Source: Allohahella marinimesophila (GTDB lineage: Bacteria > Pseudomonadota > Gammaproteobacteria > Pseudomonadales > Oleiphilaceae). Taken from it: a DNA stretch of 64,000 nt. Positions 16,738 to 26,328 of the stretch are shown here, piece after piece (the first letter of the stretch is position 1; every line of letters starts with the position of its first letter). Under the pieces are notes generated by a model. It was not told the origin of the DNA, did no database searches, and was given only the letters and a program-made list of their open reading frames with translations. A program made the translations under genes and the position numbers. The stretch is from the NCBI RefSeq assembly GCF_039538005.1, contig NZ_BAABBO010000005.1, forward strand, positions 35,868 through 99,867, written 5' to 3'.

Positions 16738-19521
16738 CTAGTAGGCGCGGCGCAGTGCCATGCGCTCCGCCTGCCAGGCCTCGGGTTCATTGAGCTGCCG
16801 GGTGACTACCATCACATCCTCGTCCTCGTCGTAGCGAATCGCGAAGGACAGCTTGGCAGCGAGGCCGAGCATGGCACGATTGTTCGGCAGCACCAGTCCG
16901 AACATTTCGATAATGCCCTGCTCGGTCGCATATTCAAGTACCTTGCGCATCAATACCCAGCCCAAGCGTTCCCCGCGCAGCTCGTCGAGCACCACCACCG
17001 CAAACTCACAACGCAACTGATCGGCATCGACATATATTCGCACCTCGCCCAGCGTCCTGCCCTCATGCACAGCGACAAAGGCCATCTCACGGTCGTAATC
17101 GATCTGCACCATGCCGGCCATTTCGTCATGCGAAAAATTGCGTCTGAGCTGGAAGAAGCGCATGCGGACAGAGTCGTCGGCCAGTTCACTGAGGAATTGC
17201 TGGTGGCTGTCTTCGTCTTCACTGCGGACTGGTCGAATTTCCACCCGCTTGCGACTGAGCGGCAGCATGATCCACTCCACCAGCTCACGCGGGTACGGCT
17301 GAATCGAGAGCTGCACCGGCTCAGCCAGCTGTGCGCGGGCGCTCAGCACCAGCAGTGAACTCTGGTCCAGACGTACCGGGTTAATTTCAAGCGAATGCAG
17401 CTCGGGAATGTCTGCAGCGATCTGCGCGAGCAGGACCAGTGCTTCGCACAACTGCACCAGGGTATCTTCCGGATCACGACTCACTTCCTGCACAATCTTG
17501 TAAGCGTAAGTCTTGATAACGAGATTGCGCGCTAACGCCATGTTAAGCGGCGGAAGTGCGAACTGTCGATCTACCATGGCATTGGTTCGGGCGCCAGAGG
17601 CACCGCAGAAAATCAGGGGGCCGACGGTAGGATCGCGCGTGATGCCCATCGAAAAGGCTATCCCTGACTTGACCTCTTCACTCAGCTGCAGACCGTAGCC
17701 TACAAAGTCATCGTTGCTATATAGCTCACTACAACGCTGGCGCAGCAGACGACAGGCTTCCTCGGCCTCAGACTCGCTACTGACCCGCTTGACTGTTTCG
17801 AGGCGCGCAGTCGTCAGGCGTTGCCGCGGAGTATAGGCCGCCTCATTGTGGAAGGGCGTCAGATTGAAGCGATGCAGCAGGCTGATATGTACAGTCGTTT
17901 CAAGCTGTCTCACGAGCGCCTTGACGCACTGCTCCGTCGCACAGAAGTATGTTTCAGCACACTGTAATCCGTAGTCCTTCAGCAACGCTCTTACGGCCTC
18001 CGGCATCAGGAGATAACCATTGTCGGCCGCACTGCGCGGCGCTTTTTTCATCAGGCTCTGCAACCGCTTTCGAATGCGATGCCGGTCGAGTGCTGGATCC
18101 TGGTAGGAATCCGGCGTCTGCCGCAACATGATCTGATTTCGCCGGTGGTTGACCATGTGCATGAAAGCCGTGATGGCTTTTTCCGGTGTGGCAAAACTGG
18201 CAATACCGCGTTGAACGAATTCCTCCCGGGCTTCAGCCACGGTCGCCGCGCCAAGCCAGCAGGTCAGCACGCGCAAGTGGCTCTGCTCACTGGCGGCGAT
18301 CACACTATCAGCCACCTGCAAGCTGTCTTCGGTCAAGTTTGGCGCGAACATGATGAGCACGGTAGTAACGGCGGGATCAGCATCGAGCGCGTCAACGACA
18401 GCGGCGTATTCGAGCGGGCCGGCGCTGTAATCGAGATCGATCGGGTTACGTCGACCCCAGAATGGCTGCAAGAGCTGGTCGAGCTTCGTAATCGTCTTTT
18501 CCGACAGTCTGGCCAGCTTGCCGTTGGCTCGCGTCAGTGCATCGCTCGCCAGCATGCTGGGGCCGATGCCATTACAGACGATAGCGATGTCTTCTGCATA
18601 GAGCTTCGGAATTCTGGACAGCGTCTCAAGGGCATCGAACATTTCATCCGTGCTGAGTACGCGCAATACACCCGCACGTTCGAACACAGCATTATAGAGC
18701 GCGTCCGAGTCGTACATCCCCGGCGCCAGGGGCGTCGGATTCCACTGCAGGTCGGCGTTGATACCGGTCTTCAGTACGATAACCGGTTTCGAGCGCGAGG
18801 CGGCCCGGACCGCCGAGATGAATCTGCGTGTTTCACGGATACGTTCCACATGCAGCAGCATGACCCGGGTATTGCGATCCTGCGCCATGAAATCAATCAG
18901 GTCATCGACATCGATATCGACGCCGTCTCCGAGCGTGGTGAGATAGGAAAAACCGATACCCCTGCTCACACTCCAGTCGATGACGGCGCTGGCCACGGTG
19001 CCAGACTGACCGATAAAGCCGACGTGACCCGGCTTCACGCTCATGTGCATGTAGGTCGCATTCAGCCGTAGAGATGGCACCATCACGCCCACGGTCTCGG
19101 GACCGAGTATGCGCACACCATATTCCAGTCCGAGCTCTTTCACTGAATACATGAGCGGACGGCCGCTATGGGAATGAGTGCGAGACAGACCGCCCGTTGC
19201 GATAATGGCGATGGGAATCTTCGACTGGCCGAGCTGACGGATTACCCCCGGCACTTTCTCCGGCGGGACGCACACCAGCGCCAGGTCCGGTTGCACGCCG
19301 CTCTTCTGCTCAGCCGAACACAAGAGCGAGATCTTGCGATAACAGGTGACTCCGAGCACACTCTCGTAGCCCTTCTCATTAATGACGCTGAGGCGGATAT
19401 CGCTATGTCCCGCCAGCATATTGCGCAGCATCATTCCGCCGAGGCTGTCAGGGCGCTCCGAAGCACCGACGACAACGATGTGACGCGGTGCGAAGAGTTT
19501 GTCGAGATATCGGGTGCTCAT
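16738..19521 (-). CDS. Pat-type protein lysine acetyltransferase (NDP-forming acyl-CoA synthetase fused to GNAT)
   Basis: 927 residues, like E. coli PatZ/YfiQ and Salmonella Pat. Order: N-terminal CoA-binding Rossmann domain (IVVVGASERPDSLGGMMLRN), succinyl-CoA-ligase-like region (VKPGHVGFIGQSGTVASAVI near 165), ATP-grasp-like region (about 490-720, GYLLMPEAVRALLKDYGLQC), then a GNAT domain (about 755-905, RCEFAVVVLDELRGERLGW). In the family the synthetase part has lost catalysis and serves acetyl-CoA sensing, while GNAT acetylates lysines of metabolic enzymes such as acetyl-CoA synthetase. It starts 45 bases from a divergent deacetylase gene, a striking writer/eraser layout. Confidence 0.88.
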   Translation of the reverse strand: MSTRYLDKLFAPRHIVVVGASERPDSLGGMMLRNMLAGHSDIRLSVINEKGYESVLGVTCYRKISLLCSAEQKSGVQPDLALVCVPPEKVPGVIRQLGQSKIPIAIIATGGLSRTHSHSGRPLMYSVKELGLEYGVRILGPETVGVMVPSLRLNATYMHMSVKPGHVGFIGQSGTVASAVIDWSVSRGIGFSYLTTLGDGVDIDVDDLIDFMAQDRNTRVMLLHVERIRETRRFISAVRAASRSKPVIVLKTGINADLQWNPTPLAPGMYDSDALYNAVFERAGVLRVLSTDEMFDALETLSRIPKLYAEDIAIVCNGIGPSMLASDALTRANGKLARLSEKTITKLDQLLQPFWGRRNPIDLDYSAGPLEYAAVVDALDADPAVTTVLIMFAPNLTEDSLQVADSVIAASEQSHLRVLTCWLGAATVAEAREEFVQRGIASFATPEKAITAFMHMVNHRRNQIMLRQTPDSYQDPALDRHRIRKRLQSLMKKAPRSAADNGYLLMPEAVRALLKDYGLQCAETYFCATEQCVKALVRQLETTVHISLLHRFNLTPFHNEAAYTPRQRLTTARLETVKRVSSESEAEEACRLLRQRCSELYSNDDFVGYGLQLSEEVKSGIAFSMGITRDPTVGPLIFCGASGARTNAMVDRQFALPPLNMALARNLVIKTYAYKIVQEVSRDPEDTLVQLCEALVLLAQIAADIPELHSLEINPVRLDQSSLLVLSARAQLAEPVQLSIQPYPRELVEWIMLPLSRKRVEIRPVRSEDEDSHQQFLSELADDSVRMRFFQLRRNFSHDEMAGMVQIDYDREMAFVAVHEGRTLGEVRIYVDADQLRCEFAVVVLDELRGERLGWVLMRKVLEYATEQGIIEMFGLVLPNNRAMLGLAAKLSFAIRYDEDEDVMVVTRQLNEPEAWQAERMALRRAY

Positions 19522-19566
19522 GAGGGGTATGCTAGACTAATGATCCAGTCAGCGACAGTCGGACCA

Positions 19567-20511
19567 ATGGCCAAAACCGCTTATTTTCAGGATGCCGCCT
19601 TTCAACGGCACACCATGGGGCCTTTGCACCCCGAAAGCCCCATGCGACTCGAAGCCATCAGCAAACGGCTCGAACTCAGTGGAATACTCAAGGATCTACG
19701 GCAAGTGAAAGCAGTGGAAGCCAATGCCCACCAGCTCGAGCTTGCGCATAGCATTCATCATATACAGTATCTGCGAGACGTCTCACCAGCGTCGGGGGAG
19801 TTCCCTATCGATGGTGACACGACGATGATGCCGCATACGCTCGAAGCAGCCCTGCTCGCGGCGGGGTCGGCTACGCAGGCGGTCGACTGCGTATTTGGCA
19901 AGGGCGCGTCGTGGGGGGATCGTGGCATCAAGCGTGCTTTTTGCGCGGTGAGACCACCAGGCCACCATGCGGAGCGCGAACAGGCCATGGGTTTCTGCTA
20001 TTTCAATAACGTGGCCATCGCGGCGCTGCATGCGCTGGAGACCTGCAAGATCAAACGTGTGGCGATTCTGGATTTCGATGTGCATAACGGCAACGGCACC
20101 ATCGATATCTTCAAGGATGATCCACGCGTGATGGTATGCTCAAGCTTCGAGCACCCGCTCTATCCCTATAAGTATGTATCGGTAAACCGGGACAATATCA
20201 TCTGTACGCCGCTCGAAGCGCACACGACCAGCCGCATGTTTCGTAGGGCGGTTGAGCGTAGCTGGCTGCATCGGCTACAGACTTTCAAGCCGGAGCTGAT
20301 CATCATTTCAGCCGGTTTCGATGCCCATACACTGGACCCGCTGGCAAGCCTCAATCTGGAGACTGACGACTATCGATGGGTGACTGATATGATCGTGGAT
20401 GTCGCGAGAGTGTATAGCGAGGGACGAATCGTATCGTGCCTCGAGGGCGGGTATCACCTCGAGGCACTGGCGGCGAGTGTGGAGGCCCACCTCACCGCAC
20501 TGATGCAGTGA
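19567..20511 (+). CDS. histone deacetylase family protein (Zn-dependent lysine deacetylase-like)
   Basis: 314 residues from ATG at 19567. An in-frame ATG at 19540 is possible; the reading frame is open further upstream only because it is antisense to the Pat gene. The class II HDAC/acetoin-utilisation fold is clear: RPPGHHAEREQAMGFCYFNN with the catalytic double His, ILDFDVHNGNGTID (zinc ligands Asp and His), SAGFDAHTLDP (zinc-ligand Asp) and the C-terminal SCLEGGYHLEAL. Substrates could be acetyl-lysine proteins or small acetylamides. The position, divergent from Pat, favours reversal of protein acetylation; this is inference. Confidence 0.9.
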   Translation: MAKTAYFQDAAFQRHTMGPLHPESPMRLEAISKRLELSGILKDLRQVKAVEANAHQLELAHSIHHIQYLRDVSPASGEFPIDGDTTMMPHTLEAALLAAGSATQAVDCVFGKGASWGDRGIKRAFCAVRPPGHHAEREQAMGFCYFNNVAIAALHALETCKIKRVAILDFDVHNGNGTIDIFKDDPRVMVCSSFEHPLYPYKYVSVNRDNIICTPLEAHTTSRMFRRAVERSWLHRLQTFKPELIIISAGFDAHTLDPLASLNLETDDYRWVTDMIVDVARVYSEGRIVSCLEGGYHLEALAASVEAHLTALMQ

Positions 20512-20517
20512 GCCTGA

Positions 20518-20913
20518 CTAGACCAGCTGCTTTTCCAGTACTTCAGGACGGATGCCATCCCAGCCAGTCTTGATTTCACGAATCAGACCAGCCACTTCAT
20601 CGAGTATCTCGATGTTGTTGCTGATATTGGCGTCGAGCAGGCGACGTTCGATGTACTCATACAGATCGTTCAGGCTGCTGGCAATCGAACCGCCACGCTC
20701 GAGGTCGAGAAAGCTGCGCAAGCCGCCGACGATTTCCATCGCTTTGCTGATCAGACGATTCTTGCCTTCGTAATTGCGCATCTGAATCTGCACTTTTGCC
20801 ATGTTGATGCGCTCGAGTGCACCATCGAACAGGAGCTGGATAAGCCGGTGAGGATCTGCATCCACAACGCTGGTCTGTCTGTTCACGTTCTGATAAGCCA
20901 TCAATGCATTCAT
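20518..20913 (-). CDS. fliS: flagellin export chaperone FliS
   Basis: 131 residues, normal length. N-terminal MALNAY-like start (MNALMAYQNVNRQTSV) followed by DPHRLIQLLFDGALERINMAK is the FliS signature. It binds the C-terminal helices of newly made flagellin, prevents premature polymerisation and pilots it to the export gate. Last gene of the minus-strand flagellin-flaG-fliD-fliS series, 61 bases after fliD. Confidence 0.94.
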   Translation of the reverse strand: MNALMAYQNVNRQTSVVDADPHRLIQLLFDGALERINMAKVQIQMRNYEGKNRLISKAMEIVGGLRSFLDLERGGSIASSLNDLYEYIERRLLDANISNNIEILDEVAGLIREIKTGWDGIRPEVLEKQLV

Positions 20914-20974
20914 AGTATTTACCCGATGTTCGTTACTGCTGGAAAAGTGTCTGGTTCAGTGCTGTCTGTTCAAT

Positions 20975-22939
20975 TTAGTCGTTGGCACCAGGTGCCATGG
21001 CCTTGAGCTGTGCTGTCAGGAAATCGCCAGTGTTGTTCAATCGTGAGACCAGCGAGTCGGCTGCCGAGAACTGCTTCACCAGGCGCGCCGTCAGTGATTC
21101 GATGCGAAGATCGAGCTTCTGCCGGTCCTCCTTGATCTGCCCAATTTCAGTGTTGAAGCCTTCGATGGCTACTGACAGTGAGCCCCTGGCAGACAGCATG
21201 TTGTTGATACGATCGACCATCTGATCGCCAACGCCTTCGATATAGCTGACCTGGCCGCGATCGCCGATGGTGCCGCCGGTAATCTGAACGCGAAGACCGC
21301 TTGAGTCACCTTCGTCGGAACGAAGATACTGGCCTGTGCCCGTCGCCTTCTGGCCATTGATCGTGCCCTCGACGTCGAGGCCGGCAACGCCGGCGCCTAC
21401 AGAGAGGCCAAGACTTGCCGCCGTGTTCACGCCCGTGGACATAATCGACACATTGGAGGTCTTGCCATAGACGGTCGAGCTGAGCAGAAGTTCACCGCCA
21501 GGGCCCAGTGAAGCCTTGGCCGCAACACCAGCACTTTGCAAACCGGCATTCGCATCGAGCTGCTTCTGAATTTCGCTGATCATTTCTGCCTGAGTATAAG
21601 TGCCCGCAGTCAGCGTGATCTCGCTTGAATTCTTGCCATCGACACTGATGCTGAACACGCCATTGTCGGCATCGATAACCGTAGAGGCTGCCAGTGGCGA
21701 AGCACCTGTGTATGCCCCCTTCGTCGCCATCTGTGTGACATTGATGCCATAGCTGCCGACTTTGGTATTGATGCTGCCACCAGAGTAAGTGACCGACGCA
21801 TCAGTCGTCCTGCCCTGCTCGGAGAAGAGACCAGCAACATCCTCTGGATAGGCCGTCAGCTTCTCGCTGAACTTGCTGCTATTGAATTCGAGCAGACCGG
21901 TGGTGGCGTTGGTCGACACACCGATTTCGGCCAGTGACCGCACGTTGGCTTTCTCGAGGCCAGGCACCATGTTGCCGATGACGCTACGCATGTCTGCAGC
22001 GATGGAGCGAACCGCCGAGTTGCCCAGCAGCGAACCTTTCTCACCACTGCTGGCATTGAAGGCGGTCACTTCATTGATGATTTCTTTCAGCGCATTGTAT
22101 TTGTCGACAAAGTCCTGCATCCGCTCGGTCGCTTTTTCGCTATCAGCGCGGATGGTCACGGTGGCCGGTGCGGTAGTGACGTCTGTCAGCTTCAATGTCG
22201 AGCCGGGGATAACGTCGTCGAAACTGTTGGTCGGACGCGTCAATGCCAGGCCGTTCACCCTGAACTCGGCATCCTGACCAGGCATGGTCTCGGTCATGTT
22301 CGGGTTGGTAGCATTGGAATTGAACTGTGACAGCCCGGCAGTGTCAGCGCTATTGCCATCACTGTCTGTCGCGGTAATCGTTACAGCATTGGCCAGTCCG
22401 GTCTCTTTCGAAGCGATAACGAGCTGATAGCCGGTACCATTGAACAACACAGAGGCGTTCGCACCACTATTTGAATCGTTGATAGCTTTTGCCAGTCCGT
22501 CCAGGGTATTGCTGCTGCTATCGATCGTGACATTGGTCAGCTTGTCGCCAACCTGTATCTGCAGCGTACCTGCACCTACGGGTGTTGTATCCTTGTCAGT
22601 GAATGAGGCAGATGCGAGCGACTGTGCGGTCGCCAGCTTGCTCACTTCGATCTGATAAGAGCCCGGCTTGGCTGCAGAACCCGCTGTCAGTGCGACTGCA
22701 TCGGAAGTCGACTCGCCCACAGCAGCGCCGAAGGCATCCGCAGTAGCCAGCGTTCTGGCGCTGAGACGGAGGTCCGAGACTGCGCTCTTGATGCGACCGA
22801 AGTCGCTGAGCTGGGTTTCAGCTTTTTCAGTTTTGACATCGAGTCGTAATTCGGTGGGCTCACGCTCGGCAGACGCCAACTTGTCTATCAAATCACTGGT
22901 GAGTACACCAGATCCTATACCGACTGAAGAAATTGCCAT
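20975..22939 (-). CDS. fliD: flagellar filament cap protein FliD (hook-associated protein 2)
   Basis: 654 residues from MAISSVGIGSGV; an in-frame ATG four codons upstream is less typical of the family. FliD N domain (1-110, LIDKLASAEREPTELRLD), two variable beta-rich middle regions, and FliD C helix region (LVKQFSAADSLVSRLNNTGDFL). It forms the filament-tip cap that folds incoming flagellin and can contribute to adhesion. At 654 residues it is longer than the approximately 470-residue enteric form, the extra length being in the surface-exposed middle domain. Lies between flaG and fliS. Confidence 0.93.
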   Translation of the reverse strand: MAISSVGIGSGVLTSDLIDKLASAEREPTELRLDVKTEKAETQLSDFGRIKSAVSDLRLSARTLATADAFGAAVGESTSDAVALTAGSAAKPGSYQIEVSKLATAQSLASASFTDKDTTPVGAGTLQIQVGDKLTNVTIDSSSNTLDGLAKAINDSNSGANASVLFNGTGYQLVIASKETGLANAVTITATDSDGNSADTAGLSQFNSNATNPNMTETMPGQDAEFRVNGLALTRPTNSFDDVIPGSTLKLTDVTTAPATVTIRADSEKATERMQDFVDKYNALKEIINEVTAFNASSGEKGSLLGNSAVRSIAADMRSVIGNMVPGLEKANVRSLAEIGVSTNATTGLLEFNSSKFSEKLTAYPEDVAGLFSEQGRTTDASVTYSGGSINTKVGSYGINVTQMATKGAYTGASPLAASTVIDADNGVFSISVDGKNSSEITLTAGTYTQAEMISEIQKQLDANAGLQSAGVAAKASLGPGGELLLSSTVYGKTSNVSIMSTGVNTAASLGLSVGAGVAGLDVEGTINGQKATGTGQYLRSDEGDSSGLRVQITGGTIGDRGQVSYIEGVGDQMVDRINNMLSARGSLSVAIEGFNTEIGQIKEDRQKLDLRIESLTARLVKQFSAADSLVSRLNNTGDFLTAQLKAMAPGAND

Positions 22940-23067
22940 TGTGCTACCCACTCAATTGCTATTGGTTAACTATCTCTGCTGCGCTTGCGGCGCCTTTCTG
23001 CGTTAGTGCTTTTTTTAGTTTTGGCGATCTTTTTTAGTATTTCTTGCTGCTAGGAACTGTATCGGCA

Positions 23068-23093
23068 AAAAGGGGCAAAACTTTGCCCCTTTT
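23068..23093. terminator. intrinsic terminator between flaG and fliD
   Basis: The inverted repeat AAAAGGGGCA / TGCCCCTTTT surrounds a six-base loop and is flanked by A and T tracts, so it can work on either strand. It would end the flaG transcript on the minus strand, implying that fliD has its own promoter in the 130 bases that follow. Confidence 0.75.
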
Positions 23094-23217
23094 GTGTTAC
23101 TGATCGTAAGATGACTCTTCCGCTTCAGTCTGTAGCCACACTGCCGGGGCCCCGCTCAGGCCTTATGGTTCCTGATGAGGCCGTCGGGCCGGTATGGTGT
23201 GCAGCGCTTTGGCTACA

Positions 23218-23685
23218 TCAGATTCTGGCGTCGAGCAGTCTCATCGATTCGTTATTCTGCAAATTGCGCGCCAGCTCCAGAGCGAGATCATCTGGCAGCT
23301 GCCTGACGACTTCCTTGGTGTTGCGGTCGATGACGGTAATCACGGAATGGCCGGATTCTTCGTCGAAGGAAAATTCGAGGTCACGCTGCACTGACTGGAC
23401 GTAGTCGTTCAATCGTGTCACTGCGCTTCTTAGCGGATTCTGCTCCTGCGCAGAGCTTGCAACTGCACTCTCGTCTGCCGGGCCCGCGACCTGCTCTATC
23501 GAAGCTGCGGCGGCTGATGCTGCTGCACTGATTTCAGTGACAACAGAGGGCACGGAGGCTCGCGCTGCGGTCGGTGTGGCGATCACGCCGTCACGTTGAT
23601 TCACCTGTTGACCAGAACGCGCAAAAGCCGGCGCCGAACTGGCCCGACCTGTCTGTCCTGCATCAAATGCTGGTCTGTCACTCAT
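23218..23685 (-). CDS. flaG: FlaG family flagellar protein
   Basis: 155 residues. The C-terminal 75 residues are the conserved FlaG domain: LNDYVQSVQRDLEFSFDEES, then SVITVIDRNTKEVVRQLPDD. The N-terminal half is low-complexity and Ala/Ser-rich (SAAASAAAASIEQVAG) and not conserved. FlaG proteins influence filament length in polar flagella of Vibrio, Pseudomonas and Campylobacter. It lies between the flagellin and fliD, the usual order in polar-flagellate gammaproteobacteria. Confidence 0.9.
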   Translation of the reverse strand: MSDRPAFDAGQTGRASSAPAFARSGQQVNQRDGVIATPTAARASVPSVVTEISAAASAAAASIEQVAGPADESAVASSAQEQNPLRSAVTRLNDYVQSVQRDLEFSFDEESGHSVITVIDRNTKEVVRQLPDDLALELARNLQNNESMRLLDARI

Positions 23686-23783
23686 ACGTTACCTCACTGC
23701 CTCTATTCACAACTTCAAGCGGTAACTTGATTAGTACGTTCTGTGTTTGTAGCCGCGGCTCGCATGACCGCTTATACCTCGAA

Positions 23784-23812
23784 AGCACCCTCGCGGTTGC
23801 CCGCAGGGTGCT
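23784..23812 (-). terminator. possible stem-loop after the minus-strand flagellin gene
   Basis: AGCACCCT and AGGGTGCT form a perfect 8-bp stem around a 13-base GC-rich loop, about 65 bases beyond the flagellin stop. On the minus strand the U tract is very weak, so termination is uncertain; it could protect the abundant flagellin mRNA end. Confidence 0.4.
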
Positions 23813-23877
23813 GTGGAAGTACTTGAGGGTTCCGCCAACCCTGCCCTGAGGCAGAGAAGGCGTATCCCGTTGGGTTA

Positions 23878-25944
23878 TTAGCCCAGGAGTGACAGAGCCT
23901 GCTGTGGACGGGCGTTGGCCTGGGCCAGGATGGAAATACCAGCCTGCTGCAGTACCTGAGTCCGTGACAGTTCAGCTGTCTCTTTCGCGAAGTCCGCATC
24001 CTTGATTCGTGAGTTGGCAGCTGAGAGGTTCTCGCTACGTGACTCAAGATTCGAGATGGTCGCTGTGAAGCGGTTTTGAATCGCACCCAGCTCAGCCCGC
24101 TTTGAAGAGATCGTCTGTACTGCGTTGTCTACAGCCTTGATCGCCTTGTTGGCACCTTCGACAGTCGAGATATCGATGTCTGACAGCTTGGTGCCGGATT
24201 CTGCGCCACCGAACTTGCCTACGCTGAGGCCAGCCTTGTCATTCGCGCCAGTTTGCGTACCGATTTCAAACTGACCAGCAGATTGTAGCGATACCGAACC
24301 AAATTGGGTTCCCGCAGTGATCGCTGCAGCGAAACCGCTGTCACCACCCGTGCCAGTAATGGTTATATTTCGGCCATCGGCAGCAACCAATGAAAGTTTG
24401 TCGCCTTCCAGAGCTTCCGCCGTAACCCCAGTCTGGCCTGACTTTGCGTTGATCGCATCGATAAGCGAAGTCTGGTTTGCACCCTGATCGCTAGCTACCG
24501 TTGAACCAGTAATAGCTGTACCGTTGATGCTGAAGGCCATCGCTCCACCAGTAGTACCGATGGCTGCGCTGTTCACTGTGTTCACGTTCGCTTTAGCGGT
24601 AACGCCAGTCTGCTCAGAGATTCTGTTAATTGCAGCAGCTTTGGCTATGCCGCTTGACTCAGCCAGCAAGGTGGAAGATGTATCGTCCGAAGCCTTGGAG
24701 ACGCCTACACTGACTCCGTTGATAGTGACGTCGCCAGCAGCAAGTGCACCAGTAGCGACGTTGTCGCCAACAACTCCACCTTGTGAACCGCTGAAAGTAC
24801 CGACTTCAAAACCGGCGTTGTCGATATCGCCTGTTGTAGTGCTCAGCTTAATATCGCTACCGTCATTGCTCTGCAGTGTATAGTCGCCTACGAAAGTAGT
24901 TGCCGTGGTGCCTGCAGCGGCAAGACCGAAAGTGTTCGCGTCTGATGATGCAGCAGTGAGCTGGATATTTCGACCATCTTCAGCCGTCAAGTCGATGCGC
25001 GCACCGCCGTCAGTTTTGACGACTGCGGCTGAAACTCCAGTCGCTCCAGTTTTAGCATTGAGCGCATCGGCAACACCGGCTAGGTCAACTTCAGCATCAC
25101 CGGTACCAGATTTGGTGAGCGCTATAGCTACACCATTTACTGTCACGTTAATCGCAGTGCCTATTGCAGCCGCGCTGTTCGCAACTGTGGTACCTTCTAC
25201 CGTATTCGCATTTGCAGTCGCAGTGACTCCCGTCTGGGCGGAAACAGCATTGATAGCAGCCGCTTTTGATATAGCACTTGAAGACTGTTTCGCTGTTGAA
25301 GCTGTATCTGACGCTGCTGCGCTCGCTGCAATTGCGACTCCGTTGATAACCAGGTCGCCAGCAACCAACGCATCATCTCCGGTAGTCAGGCCGGTCTTGC
25401 TCACATTGGAGGACAGACCGGCGGTGAGCGCAGTACCCAGTGAATCCTGGTCAAGCTTACCAATGCTGACCTTTACAGTGTCACCAACGTTGGCACCAGT
25501 CTGGAACTGCGCGCTTGAGAAAGAGCCGTCGAGCAGGTTCTTGCCGTTGAACGAAGTGGTCTTCGCAACGTTTTCAATTTCCGAGACCAGCTGGCTGACT
25601 TCTTCCTGAAGGGCCTGACGGTCAATGGCAGAGTTCGTGTCGTTAGCTGACTGCAGTGACAGTTCACGAATACGCTGGAGTGAAGTGTTGATGGAGTCCA
25701 TCGCGCCTTCAGCTGTTTGCGCCAGAGAGATACCGTCGCCTGCGTTACGGATGGCAACGTTGGTACCACGGATCTGTGAATCAAAACGGGTGGAGATGGC
25801 CAGACCAGCAGCGTCGTCTTTGGCGCTGTTGATACGCAGACCTGATGACAGACGCTGAAGAGCTGTATCAGAAGCACGCTGTGTCTGGTTCAGGTTACGC
25901 TGAGCGTTCAGCGAGGCAATGTTGGTGTTGACGATTGAAGGCAT
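23878..25944 (-). CDS. fliC: flagellin (sigma-28 dependent copy)
   Basis: 688 residues. Conserved ends: N-terminal MPSIVNTNIASLNAQRNLNQ with DDAAGLAISTRFDSQIRG and ISLAQTAEGAMDSI; C-terminal AIQNRFTATISNLESRSENL and VLQQAGISILAQAN ending PQQALSLLG. These form the filament core and export signal. The middle (about 185-590) holds two copies of a module of the type AGDLVINGVAIA ... KAAAINAVSAQTGVTA, the flagellin hook-IN repeat. Much larger than many flagellins. A classic sigma-28 promoter lies about 90 bases upstream, and flaG, fliD and fliS follow. Confidence 0.95.
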   Translation of the reverse strand: MPSIVNTNIASLNAQRNLNQTQRASDTALQRLSSGLRINSAKDDAAGLAISTRFDSQIRGTNVAIRNAGDGISLAQTAEGAMDSINTSLQRIRELSLQSANDTNSAIDRQALQEEVSQLVSEIENVAKTTSFNGKNLLDGSFSSAQFQTGANVGDTVKVSIGKLDQDSLGTALTAGLSSNVSKTGLTTGDDALVAGDLVINGVAIAASAAASDTASTAKQSSSAISKAAAINAVSAQTGVTATANANTVEGTTVANSAAAIGTAINVTVNGVAIALTKSGTGDAEVDLAGVADALNAKTGATGVSAAVVKTDGGARIDLTAEDGRNIQLTAASSDANTFGLAAAGTTATTFVGDYTLQSNDGSDIKLSTTTGDIDNAGFEVGTFSGSQGGVVGDNVATGALAAGDVTINGVSVGVSKASDDTSSTLLAESSGIAKAAAINRISEQTGVTAKANVNTVNSAAIGTTGGAMAFSINGTAITGSTVASDQGANQTSLIDAINAKSGQTGVTAEALEGDKLSLVAADGRNITITGTGGDSGFAAAITAGTQFGSVSLQSAGQFEIGTQTGANDKAGLSVGKFGGAESGTKLSDIDISTVEGANKAIKAVDNAVQTISSKRAELGAIQNRFTATISNLESRSENLSAANSRIKDADFAKETAELSRTQVLQQAGISILAQANARPQQALSLLG

Positions 25945-26041
25945 AATATTCTCCGTTACTTCTACTACGAGTTGCAGGTCACCTGCTTGTGTGTTCAGAC
26001 CGAACCAAGACTGAATCTTGTATGCTTGTCTGTTGAATAGG

Positions 26042-26068
26042 TTATCGGTGCGGCGAAAACTTTCTTTA
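26042..26068 (-). promoter_or_regulatory. sigma-28 (FliA) promoter for the minus-strand flagellin
   Basis: Read on the minus strand: -35 TAAAGAAA, an 11-base spacer, -10 ACCGATAA, against the consensus TAAAGTTT-N11-GCCGATAA. Spacing is exact and only a few bases differ. Transcription would begin near 26035, giving a leader of about 90 bases before the ATG at 25944. Confidence 0.85.
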
Positions 26069-26165
26069 TGGTGTTTTTGAGAGTGTTGTGTAAAACAATG
26101 TAAGCCTTTCGGATGATGTCGCTGTCTTGCCGCTTCGTCCCTTCATCTATGGCTTCTATCGGCAG

Positions 26166-26235
26166 AAAAGCGGCAAGACTTGAGCGCCAGTTCCGCCAAC
26201 TGCTTCATATATCCCACCCTCCCCTTGCCGCTTTT
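26166..26235. repeat. 12-bp inverted repeat between the divergent flagellin genes
   Basis: AAAAGCGGCAAG (26166-26177) is repeated inverted as CTTGCCGCTTTT (26224-26235), with a further partial copy CTTGCCGCTT near 26132. The arms are 46 bases apart and the right arm ends in a T run. It could insulate the two promoters as a long-stem terminator, or serve as a regulator site such as for a sigma-54 enhancer-binding protein. Function is not shown by sequence. Confidence 0.45.
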
Positions 26236-26328
26236 TTGACGCCAGCGAACGCCACATTCCCTTAACCCTCTCCAGGAATAAGTTTACTTTCAGTGACTTG
26301 CCGCACGCCCCAGGACATGCCGATAGAG

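Noticed and set aside
19168..19566. 133-codon N-terminal extension of the deacetylase.
   Set aside because: It is antisense to the Pat gene and has no HDAC similarity; the ATG at 19567 gives the normal family start.
26319..26326. GCCGATAG as the -10 of a sigma-28 promoter for the plus-strand flagellin.
   Set aside because: The position 11 bases upstream reads GCCGCACG rather than TAAAGTTT, so there is no -35; the nearby sigma-54 pattern fits better.
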